This document shows positions 1 to 6,339 of a stretch of DNA of 9,995 nucleotides, one piece after another. Under the pieces are notes generated by a model. That model had not been told where the DNA came from. It worked only from the letters and a program-made list of their open reading frames with translations, and searched no databases. The position numbers and the translations under genes were made by a program. Origin of the DNA: CAJQQY01 sp964352225 (GTDB taxonomy: Bacteria; Bacteroidota; Bacteroidia; Chitinophagales; Saprospiraceae); contig CAYGRM010000247.1 in the NCBI GenBank assembly GCA_964352225.1, positions 1 through 9,995 on the forward strand, in the 5' to 3' direction. Positions within the stretch are counted from its first letter, which is position 1. Every line of letters begins with the position of its first letter.

Positions 1-1
1 C

Positions 2-1282
2 TACACGGCGATGCTTCGGCTGTTTGAAAAATCACATCCAGTTGATTTATTAACCGTAACGGAGGAATTACGAAAGTCCGCTGAGTTAGAAAAAATTGGT
101 GGGCCATATTATTTAGTTGAATTAACTAACCGAGTTGCGAGTGCTGCAAATATTGAGTACCACGCAAGAATCATTTCCCAAAAACACATTCAAAGAGAAT
201 TGATTAAAGTGTCGACGAATATTATTCGAGATGCTTATGAAGATACTACTGATGTGATCCAATTATTGGATGACGCAGAGCAAGGACTTTTTAATATTAC
301 TCAAAATCACATGAATAGTGGTTATGAGTCGATGGGAACTTTGGCTTCGAGAGCATTGAAGATGATTGAAGAAGTTTCGCAAAAAGAAGAAGGGCTGACT
401 GGAGTTCCAACTGGTTTTACCGATTTAGATCGATTGACTTCTGGATGGCAACCATCGGATTTGATTATTGTGGCAGCAAGACCAGGTATGGGAAAAACCT
501 CTTTCACTTTGGCCTTGGCACGAAATGCAGCGGTAGATTTTGGAAAAGGGGTAGCGCTATTTTCTTTGGAGATGTCAAATGTACAATTGGTGCAAAGGTT
601 GATTTCTTTGGAAGCAGAAATTTCGGGTAGTAAAATGAGAAGTGGACAACTCGAAGATTATGAGTGGACGCAACTCAATGGCGTGATTGAAAAAATGAGT
701 GAGGTGCCCATCTTTATTGATGATACTGCCGGAATTAATATTTTCGAATTACGAGCAAAATGTCGTCGATTGAAAATGCAGCATGATATTCAAATGATCG
801 TGATTGATTACTTGCAATTGATGAGTGGAGGAGGAGATAATAAAGGGAATCGGGAGCAGGAGATCAGTATGATCTCGAGAGGTCTGAAAGCATTAGCTAA
901 GGAATTGAATGTTCCGGTGATTGCTTTATCTCAACTAAGTCGAGCAGTAGAAACGCGTGGAGGAACGAAGCGTCCACAGCTTTCGGATCTTCGGGAGTCT
1001 GGTGCGATTGAGCAAGATGCGGATATTGTTTCATTTATTTATCGACCTGAATATTATGGAATATTGGAAGATGAGGAAGGAAACTCACTCAAAGGAACTG
1101 GAGAAATCATTATTGCAAAACACAGAAATGGAGCATTGGATACGGTGAAATTAAGATTTATTGACAAGTATGCGAAGTTTACCAATTTGGATGATCCTGA
1201 CTTCAATGACATCCCTGCTTTGCCTCAAGAAAATATTATAACTCGATCTTCTCGAATGAATGATGAAGATATTCCGTTTTAG
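2..1282 (+). CDS. dnaB: Replicative DNA helicase DnaB, 5'-truncated by the window edge
   Basis: Hexameric 5'-3' helicase that unwinds DNA at the replication fork and recruits primase. The reading frame is open to base 2, so the first Met (base 11) is internal; by comparison with E. coli DnaB (471 residues) roughly 80-100 N-terminal residues are missing. Numbering from base 11, the rest of the N-terminal helical domain covers about 1-110 (PVDLLTVTEEL, IGGPYYLVEL, ASAANIEYHARII). The linker and RecA-like domain follow: GLTGVPTGFTDLD, Walker A ARPGMGKTS (K162, T163), FSLEM, Walker B VIDYLQLM (D266), LKALAKELNVPVIALSQLSR, SDLRESGAIEQDAD, and the HRNG arginine finger (R372). No intein or insertion is visible in the part present. 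The protein ends in DEDIPF, which resembles the acidic tip of single-strand-binding protein. The next gene follows after a repeat-filled gap; no terminator other than that repeat is seen. Confidence 0.97.
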   Translation, partial: YTAMLRLFEKSHPVDLLTVTEELRKSAELEKIGGPYYLVELTNRVASAANIEYHARIISQKHIQRELIKVSTNIIRDAYEDTTDVIQLLDDAEQGLFNITQNHMNSGYESMGTLASRALKMIEEVSQKEEGLTGVPTGFTDLDRLTSGWQPSDLIIVAARPGMGKTSFTLALARNAAVDFGKGVALFSLEMSNVQLVQRLISLEAEISGSKMRSGQLEDYEWTQLNGVIEKMSEVPIFIDDTAGINIFELRAKCRRLKMQHDIQMIVIDYLQLMSGGGDNKGNREQEISMISRGLKALAKELNVPVIALSQLSRAVETRGGTKRPQLSDLRESGAIEQDADIVSFIYRPEYYGILEDEEGNSLKGTGEIIIAKHRNGALDTVKLRFIDKYAKFTNLDDPDFNDIPALPQENIITRSSRMNDEDIPF

Positions 1283-1290
1283 GAAAAAGA

Positions 1291-1398
1291 TTAGCCACAG
1301 ACTGACACAGACTTTATTATGACTTCACACAGATCGATCGTTATAAAAAAATAAATCAGCGAAAAGTCATAATAAATTCTGTGTCAGTCAGCGGCAAA
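1291..1398. repeat. Long imperfect inverted repeat between dnaB and the next gene
   Basis: Bases 1300-1325 and 1364-1389 are reverse complements over 26 bases with one mismatch. Weaker pairing extends outward to about 1291 and 1398. The 38-base spacer includes the palindrome gatcgatc. The left arm also contains a direct repeat of cacagact (1296-1303 and 1306-1313), followed by a related cacacagat at 1326. Similar CACAGAT-rich intergenic repeats are familiar from many environmental bacterial genomes (recollection, not checked). It could act as a transcription terminator or RNA-stabilising hairpin for dnaB, but no T-run follows it, so I call it a repeat. Confidence 0.75.
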
Positions 1399-1407
1399 AA
1401 AAAACAT

Positions 1408-2193
1408 ATGAAGAAACCATCCAAAAAAGATTTCTTTTCTAAAAAGAAAAACCCCAACACAACTAATTTTCCTACCGAAACTAATTTAGAAAATCTTAGA
1501 CTGAATAAATTTATGGCACATTGCGGTGTTGGAACTCGTCGTGCTTGCGAACTTTTTATCAAAAAAGGACTCGTTAAAGTGAACGACGTCGTTGCAACTG
1601 AAGCAGCCTATCGAGTGCAAAAAGATGATGTAGTAAAATATGAGGGAAAAGTTTTAAAACTTGATAAAAAACACGTGTACGTACTGTTGAATAAGCCAAA
1701 GAACTATGTTCCTACTTTTGAAAAATTAGAAGGTGAAAAATCATTTGCCAATATTTTTTCGGATAAAATAAAAGTCGAAATCAAGCCTATTGAAAATTTA
1801 TCCAAAACATCTTTAGGGTTATTATTGTTAACAGACGACGACGTACTAATAGAGAAGTTTTTCAAGCCAGAACATCCACCTCGCTCTATTTTTCATTTGA
1901 TTTTATCTAAACCTATTCCTGAGTTAACTCGTAAAGGAATAGAGAAAAGCATTATTGAAAAATATCCAAATGTTCACGCTATCAGCCAAATTAAAGGAAA
2001 AGGAGAAAATGAAGTTGGTATCGAATTGAAAGGAGGAACAGATGAAGAGTTGAAAAAAATATTCGAGGAAGTTGATTTTCCAATTGAAAAAATAGATCGA
2101 GTATTTTTCAACGGTTTGACGAAGAAAGATTTACCGAGAGGCCGATTTCGATTTTTGACAGAACAGGAAGCGATATTTTTAAAACATTTCTAG
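1408..2193 (+). CDS. RsuA/RluB-family pseudouridine synthase homologue, probably catalytically inactive
   Basis: A 261-residue protein. After a Lys-rich tail (1-28) comes an S4 RNA-binding domain (about 30-78: LRLNKFMAHCGVGTRRACE, LVKVND), then the synthase fold (VYVLLNKPKNYVPT at 90-103, GLLLLTDDD, FHLILSKP, and LTKKDLPRGRFRFLTEQE at 237-253). Active members isomerise a uridine in rRNA to pseudouridine using the Asp of a GRLDxxTSGLLLLT motif. Here the aligned segment reads ENLSKTSLGLLLLT: the Arg is N130 and the catalytic Asp is S132. The C-terminal Arg-rich motif (GRNRQVRRM in active members) is also degraded, to GGTDEELKKIF at 209-219. The frame is intact, so this is not a broken gene; an RNA-binding or ribosome-assembly role without catalysis is inferred. 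I chose the ATG at 1408 because a GTG at 1381 would place the start inside the inverted repeat. Confidence 0.88.
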   Translation: MKKPSKKDFFSKKKNPNTTNFPTETNLENLRLNKFMAHCGVGTRRACELFIKKGLVKVNDVVATEAAYRVQKDDVVKYEGKVLKLDKKHVYVLLNKPKNYVPTFEKLEGEKSFANIFSDKIKVEIKPIENLSKTSLGLLLLTDDDVLIEKFFKPEHPPRSIFHLILSKPIPELTRKGIEKSIIEKYPNVHAISQIKGKGENEVGIELKGGTDEELKKIFEEVDFPIEKIDRVFFNGLTKKDLPRGRFRFLTEQEAIFLKHF

Positions 2194-2197
2194 TACC

Positions 2198-2248
2198 ACG
2201 AAGCTCCTGCTTCGTTTAAATTTTAATATGACCGAAGCGGAGCTTCGG
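2198..2248. repeat. Two facing REP-like hairpins
   Basis: Hairpin 1 (2198-2215) has a 7-bp stem acgaagc/gcttcgt with a 4-base loop tcct. Hairpin 2 (2232-2248) has a 7-bp stem ccgaagc/gcttcgg with a 3-base loop gga. The reverse complement of hairpin 2 is nearly hairpin 1 (cgaagctcc-gcttcg against cgaagctcctgcttcg), so they are an inverted pair of one short repeat. They lie between the pseudouridine synthase stop and the preferred MATE start at 2258. No T-run follows either hairpin. Confidence 0.65.
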
Positions 2249-2257
2249 ACTACTTTT

Positions 2258-3664
2258 ATGAGTAAAAAAGGACATTCCGAAGAACTAGGCACCAAACCCA
2301 TTGGGCAACTCCTCCGATCGCAGGCCATTCCCGCATCGATAGGAATTCTGATTATGTCTGTCTACGGAATCGTTGACACAATTTTCGTAGGACGATGGAT
2401 CGGCTCGTTGGCGATTGGAGCAATTACCGTCGTTCTTCCCATTACTTTTTTGATCGCTTCCATTGGAATGTCCATCGGAATTGGAGGTTCTTCCATCATC
2501 TCACGAGCGCTAGGGGAAGGCAATGATAAACGAGCTTATCAAACTTTTGGAAATCAAATTACACTTACTTTACTCATCTCCATTTCTGTAGTAATTCTTG
2601 GATTATTTTTCCAAGAAGAGATATTGCAAGCCTTCGGAGGTAAGGGAGAAATACTTCCGTTTGCCAAAATATATTTTCAAATAGTTTTATATGGTGTGCC
2701 ATTTTTAGCTTGGGCAATGATGGCGAATAATGTGATGCGAGCCTTGGGACAACCCAAAATGGCCATGGTTACCTTAATTGCTCCTGCCGTTGCTAATGCT
2801 ATTTTAGATCCACTTTTGATTATCTATTTTGATATGGGAATGGCTGGTGCAGCTTGGGCGACGACGATGGGATATGTGGCTAGTGCAGGTTTTACGATTT
2901 GGTTTTTCGGAAGTGGAAAATCAGAAATGGAGTTTTCGTGGGAATATTTAAAATTACGTGCAGATATTGTTACAGAAATATTTTCCATTGGTGGAGTAAC
3001 CCTTGCAAGACAAGGAACGATAAGTGTTTTGTCCATAGTCTTGAATAATACATTGTATAGTTATGGAGGAGAAATGAGTTTGGCAGTTTATGGAATTATT
3101 AATCGAGTGATGTTTTTTGCCAACTTTCCAGTCTTGGGAATGGTGCAAGGATTTTTACCGATTGCAGGTTTTAATTATGGAGCAAAAAAGTTTGGGCGAG
3201 TTCGAGAAGTCGTGCTCAAATCAATAGGTTGGGGGACGGCAATTTCATTTATCATCTTTGCGGGTATTTTGTTTTTTGCAAAAGAGTTGAGCGCAATTTT
3301 TACTAATGAGCAAGAAATGATTGATCAAACAGCACCTGCTTTGATTGCCGTATTTATAGCTACACCAACCTTAGTGATGCAATTAATTGGTTCAGCATAT
3401 TATCAAGCAATTGGTAAAGCATTGCCAGCATTATTTTTAAGTTTACTGAAACAGGGGATATTTCTGATTCCGTTGATTTTGATCTTGCCGAGATATTTTG
3501 GGTTGGATGGGGTTTGGTATGCTTTCCCCATTGCGGATGTGGGCACGGCGATCATTAATTTTTTCTTTTTGAGGTATGCATATCAAAAATTGACGGTGGA
3601 GGATGAGGAGAGTTTTGGGGATGAAAAAATACTAGATGTAGGAGTGAAGTTTGAAGAAAAATAA
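2258..3664 (+). CDS. MATE-family multidrug/cation antiporter
   Basis: Inner-membrane exporter of the multidrug and toxic compound extrusion family, which expels cationic or amphipathic compounds using a Na+ or H+ gradient. With this start it has 468 residues, normal for the family. The two-bundle, about 12-helix pattern is clear. The N-terminal half holds LGTKPIGQLLRSQAIPA, then SVYGIVDTIFVGRWIG with conserved P25 and D40, and GGSSIISRALGEGN. Around 160-186 come RALGQPKM and VANAILDPLLI, followed by GMAGAAWATT. The second half repeats the pattern (YGIINRVMFFANFPVLGMVQGFLPIAGFNYGA). An in-frame ATG at 2228 would add ten residues encoded by a repeat hairpin, and family members usually have a short tail before LGTKPI, so 2258 is preferred. 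The substrate cannot be told from sequence. A strong terminator follows. Confidence 0.92.
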   Translation: MSKKGHSEELGTKPIGQLLRSQAIPASIGILIMSVYGIVDTIFVGRWIGSLAIGAITVVLPITFLIASIGMSIGIGGSSIISRALGEGNDKRAYQTFGNQITLTLLISISVVILGLFFQEEILQAFGGKGEILPFAKIYFQIVLYGVPFLAWAMMANNVMRALGQPKMAMVTLIAPAVANAILDPLLIIYFDMGMAGAAWATTMGYVASAGFTIWFFGSGKSEMEFSWEYLKLRADIVTEIFSIGGVTLARQGTISVLSIVLNNTLYSYGGEMSLAVYGIINRVMFFANFPVLGMVQGFLPIAGFNYGAKKFGRVREVVLKSIGWGTAISFIIFAGILFFAKELSAIFTNEQEMIDQTAPALIAVFIATPTLVMQLIGSAYYQAIGKALPALFLSLLKQGIFLIPLILILPRYFGLDGVWYAFPIADVGTAIINFFFLRYAYQKLTVEDEESFGDEKILDVGVKFEEK

Positions 3665-3680
3665 GAGATAGTATGTTATA

Positions 3681-3719
3681 AAAAAGCCTCATCTAAGAAT
3701 ACCTTTGATGAGGCTTTTT
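3681..3719 (+). terminator. Rho-independent terminator after the MATE gene
   Basis: A perfect 13-bp stem (aaaaagcctcatc at 3681-3693 with its complement at 3707-3719) around a 13-base loop, ending in a T-run. It starts 17 bases after the MATE stop. The A-run on the other side makes it usable from both strands, but no minus-strand gene ends here. Confidence 0.9.
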
Positions 3720-3993
3720 ATATTTTGCTCGCGCAGAGTCTCCCGGCTTGTGTGTCATATTTAAGAAACCTCAGGTTTCTAGATAAATAATCTTTTTCAC
3801 ACTTTTAATCCTGTGAATACGTGCTTTTTATTTCTTTTCAAAAAAATCGCTTCGCTTCTTTTTTGATTGCCAGCTAAAGCTAGTAGCTACTTTTCCCTAA
3901 AAAATACTGGATTCACACACGATCTATCCGTATATTTACGTTTTAGTATTTGTTCAAAAATCGAACAGGTTTCAAAAAAACAGACTCAACACT
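3720..3993. other. Gene-free region with small palindromes upstream of the SPOR protein gene
   Basis: Together with the preceding terminator this is a 329-base gap. No coding region is supported. Besides the palindrome at 3764-3780 it contains a hairpin at 3838-3866 (tcaaaaaa/ttttttga enclosing cgcttcgcttc) and an agcta/tagct hairpin at 3872-3888. The promoter of the following gene must lie in the last part, but I found no convincing -33/-7 pair: tagtatttg at 3944-3952 has one base too many between TA and TTTG. Confidence 0.5.
3764..3780. repeat. Short perfect palindrome, REP-like
   Basis: agaaacct and aggtttct are exact reverse complements around a single C, giving a 7-bp stem with a 3-base loop. 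This is the same 7/3 geometry as the hairpin at 2232-2248 although the sequence differs. It lies in a gene-free region, has no T-run, and its role is unknown. Confidence 0.55.
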
Positions 3994-5778
3994 ATGAAGT
4001 ATTTTACCAACCTACTGGCATTGGCCTTTGCAATTCTTATTTGTACGACTGCACAGGCGAGTGAAAAATCTGACCCAATTTATATTTATACCATTCACAT
4101 TGGCGCATTTGACAAGGCGCAATTATCTGATTTTGATGGGATTCGAGATATTGGTTATGTGTATGCATTTCCGTTGAGAGATAATTTGATGCAAGTATTT
4201 TTGGGTGGATATTCGAGTCGAAAAACTGCTCGGCAACTTTTGCCAGATGTGCACGAAAGTGGATACCCAGATGCCTACGTGATGCGCCGAGCATTGGATG
4301 AAGGCGAAGATATTGCCACGGTTCAGATTGCGTTGTTAAAGCCAGGACAAGACTTAGATTATGGAAAATATTTGCAAGCAGGCAAAATATATATTTCTCA
4401 AAATGATAATGAACTACGAGTGCTTAGTGGTCAATATGAGACAGAGGAAATTGCTCAAAAGCGAGCAGATCAACTTACACGAATGGGCTTCGCAGATGCA
4501 ATAGTCAAAAATTATAATACAGTTGAATTAATTAAAGTAACTTCATTTGAAAGTGGTGGAGCAGTAGCTGATCCAATTGTGGAAGTTATCGAAACTTCAA
4601 AAGGTGGTGAGCCCGAAGTGAAAAAAGAAATGAAAAAACTTCCAGAGTCGTACGATCTTTTATTTAAAAAATCAACAACTACAGCGAAAGGAGGATCAAA
4701 TATCCCTGATGATATCCCTGAAAGTTTTGGAGACGGAACTGAACGAATCATAGTTCCTGCCAAAAAAGAAGTGAAGACTGAGTTGCCAAAAATCAGAGTA
4801 AAAGTAAAACGAACTTCTGCGATCGAATTACAAAAAGTATTGAAAGCGCAAGGAGTTTACAATAGTGGATTGGATGGATATTATGGAAAAGGAACTGCTC
4901 AAGGATATGCAGATATTAAAAAAGAAAATTTTCAAATTCGTAAGTATTTATTGCTTTCTGAAATGATGAACTCGGAAGCGAACTCATCTTTAAAACAAAG
5001 TCGGTTGCAGACGATTGTCAATAATTTATTGGACGAACCGACAGATGCAAATACCTTGTTACAAGCAGAGCGTTCGCCTTTGGCTAAAGTATATCGAGCG
5101 TATATTTTATTCCAAGGTGGAGGTCAAGAAGATGAAGTGAATCGATTGATGAATGCCGCCATTAAGCAAGCTTTCAAAGGACAAAAATTAAAAAATGCTC
5201 CACCATTCGATTACAATGCAACTTATGCTTACGATAATTTAGAGCAACTTTTAAAACACTTGAATTACGTTCATGCTGTTTCGCAAGATGCGGAAGTACC
5301 TTGTTGGATTTTTTCTCAACATCCGCTTGAGGCGGCGAATGCATTTGCTGCTGGAGGTAATAATTTACGGATGCAAAATTGTGGAGGTGACTTTATGAGT
5401 TGGGAAGAGACAAAATTATTGAAGACGATTGCTTCGGATTTAGATCCTTCGATTGATACTGATAAAGATGTTTTAGTAGCTTATACGAGCAAGCGGGCAA
5501 AGCTTTATATTACACCACAAAAAATGACTTCAGGCGAAGCAACAGAGGTTTCAACTTGGCATAAAACGCTTTGGACGGAGATGGAATCTTGGGGGAATGC
5601 TGATCCAATTCATGAGCAAAGAGTGACTGCTTTGAAAGTGGCTTATTTTCAGTCGCAGGTTAGGATTGAAGATTATTTTATGAATAAAGGGTTTACTTAT
5701 AATGAGGCAAAGCCGTTGGCGATGTGTGTTTTGCAGACGATTGTGGGGAAGCATTTTGTGAATTATATGAAGGGGTAG
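3994..5778 (+). CDS. Secreted SPOR-repeat protein with a peptidoglycan-binding-like motif
   Basis: A 594-residue exported protein. The N-terminus is a signal peptide (1-22, hydrophobic LLALAFAILI, cleavage after AQA); the Cys at 17 lacks a lipobox context. Two SPOR-like repeats follow: about 28-100 (IYTIHIGAF ... MQVFLGGYSSRKTARQLL) and about 105-175 (VQIALLKPG ... RVLSGQYETEEIAQKRADQL, MGFADAIVKNY). SPOR domains bind denuded peptidoglycan glycan strands at sites of cell-wall remodelling. After a linker rich in charged and polar residues (about 180-265), residues 276-315 fit a PG_binding_1-like pattern (IELQKVLKAQGVYNSGLDGYYGKGT). The last 280 residues are unrecognised: alpha-helical looking, with Cys residues near PCWIF and MQNCGG. 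No catalytic wall-hydrolase motif was seen, so a periplasmic wall-binding or scaffold role is inferred. A terminator follows 19 bases after the stop, and the deacetylase gene converges on it. Confidence 0.8.
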   Translation: MKYFTNLLALAFAILICTTAQASEKSDPIYIYTIHIGAFDKAQLSDFDGIRDIGYVYAFPLRDNLMQVFLGGYSSRKTARQLLPDVHESGYPDAYVMRRALDEGEDIATVQIALLKPGQDLDYGKYLQAGKIYISQNDNELRVLSGQYETEEIAQKRADQLTRMGFADAIVKNYNTVELIKVTSFESGGAVADPIVEVIETSKGGEPEVKKEMKKLPESYDLLFKKSTTTAKGGSNIPDDIPESFGDGTERIIVPAKKEVKTELPKIRVKVKRTSAIELQKVLKAQGVYNSGLDGYYGKGTAQGYADIKKENFQIRKYLLLSEMMNSEANSSLKQSRLQTIVNNLLDEPTDANTLLQAERSPLAKVYRAYILFQGGGQEDEVNRLMNAAIKQAFKGQKLKNAPPFDYNATYAYDNLEQLLKHLNYVHAVSQDAEVPCWIFSQHPLEAANAFAAGGNNLRMQNCGGDFMSWEETKLLKTIASDLDPSIDTDKDVLVAYTSKRAKLYITPQKMTSGEATEVSTWHKTLWTEMESWGNADPIHEQRVTALKVAYFQSQVRIEDYFMNKGFTYNEAKPLAMCVLQTIVGKHFVNYMKG

Positions 5779-5797
5779 GTTTTTAATCTTCCTCTTG

Positions 5798-5836
5798 AAA
5801 AAGGTCTTGTAATTGAATTGTTACAAGACCTTTTTT
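5798..5836 (+). terminator. Rho-independent terminator of the SPOR protein gene
   Basis: A perfect 15-bp stem (5798-5812 with 5821-5835; ggtcttgtaa core) with an 8-base loop ttgaattg, followed by a T-rich run. It is nearly the mirror copy of the hairpin at 6280-6317 and forms the outer end of the large inverted repeat. Confidence 0.9.
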
Positions 5837-5878
5837 ATTTTATTTTATTTTTTGAAGGAAGTGGATACTTGGGAGATT

Positions 5879-5908
5879 GTTACTTTTTTCATTCGAAAAA
5901 AAAGTAAC
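5879..5908. repeat. Hairpin in the left arm of the large inverted repeat
   Basis: Stem gttactttttt (5879-5889) with aaaaaagtaac (5898-5908), 11 bp, loop of 8. Its counterpart in the other arm (6206-6232) keeps the fold but has different closing pairs. Confidence 0.7.
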
Positions 5909-6205
5909 CAAAAATTCTTGGCGAAAAAAATGCTCAACCCCATGCTGCCCCCGCACCCACATTTTTCGCCGTTCCCAGCCCGCTCCACTACTCAGAGAAC
6001 ACTTCTCGAAGAACATTTTTTAATCTTCCACTTTTTGAAATTAAGATTGATTTGATTTTTATAAAAAAAATATTATTTAAATTATTAAGCCAAGCCTATG
6101 TCTGAAAGGAAAACCATGAGTAATCCGGAGCGGGCGAGGATCGGCGAAAAATGTGGGTGCGGGAGCCTGCCTTGTGCTTAGCTATTTTTTCGTCTAGGGT
6201 TTTTG

Positions 6206-6232
6206 GTCCTTTTTTGCCAATGCAAAAAGGAC
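6206..6232. repeat. Hairpin in the right arm of the large inverted repeat
   Basis: Stem gtccttttt (6206-6214) with aaaaaggac (6224-6232). The loop can close further through gc/gc around caat with one T bulged. It is the counterpart of 5879-5908 with compensating changes in the closing base pairs. Confidence 0.7.
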
Positions 6233-6279
6233 AATGTTACCAACATCCACTCAGGTCAGAATTATAAGATCAGCCAATA

Positions 6280-6317
6280 AAAAAGGTTTTGTAACAATAG
6301 AATTACAAAACCTTTTT
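6280..6317 (-). terminator. Rho-independent terminator of the deacetylase gene
   Basis: A perfect 15-bp stem (6280-6294 with 6303-6317; ggttttgtaa core) with an 8-base loop. Read on the minus strand it lies 22 bases after the deacetylase stop and ends in a T-run. It differs from the hairpin at 5798-5836 by one compensated base pair and two loop bases when compared in inverted orientation. Confidence 0.88.
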
Positions 6318-6339
6318 ACAGTTCGAAAAATCATTTTTT

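Larger units (their letters stand above)
5798..6317. repeat. About 520-base imperfect inverted repeat between convergent genes
   Basis: This accounts for nearly all of the 561-base gene-free gap. Reading inward from each end, both arms show the same order: a 15-bp terminator hairpin; a 24-28 base AT-rich link; agtggat (5860 / ending 6251); a hairpin of T and A runs closed by GTTAC/GTAAC on the left and GTCC/GGAC on the right; a shared accaaaaa and cgaaaaaa; a 22-base perfect match (5950-5971 with 6142-6163); gcccgctcc (5978-5986 with 6127-6135); and actc (ending 5993, mirrored from 6118). The central spacer (5994-6117) is AT-rich and not symmetrical. The GC-rich block near 5942-5990 contrasts with the AT-rich flanks. 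Open frames across it (for example an 80-codon one at 5813-6055) have runs like low-complexity translation and are not believed. Similar text occurs in my recollection as a dispersed intergenic repeat in Bacteroidota, not checked. Confidence 0.85.

Noticed and set aside
3944..3952. tagtatttg as a -7 promoter box for the SPOR protein gene
   Set aside because: It has three bases between TA and TTTG instead of two, and no TTTG-type -33 element lies at the right distance.
3867..4064. A 65-codon open frame overlapping the start of the SPOR protein gene
   Set aside because: It lies in another frame, covers the palindrome cluster, and conflicts with the clear signal peptide start at 3994.
5813..6055. 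An 80-codon open frame inside the large inverted repeat
   Set aside because: It starts inside the terminator hairpin, runs through T/A-run hairpins and the GC-rich palindrome block, and its translation is explained by the repeat. No domain is recognisable.
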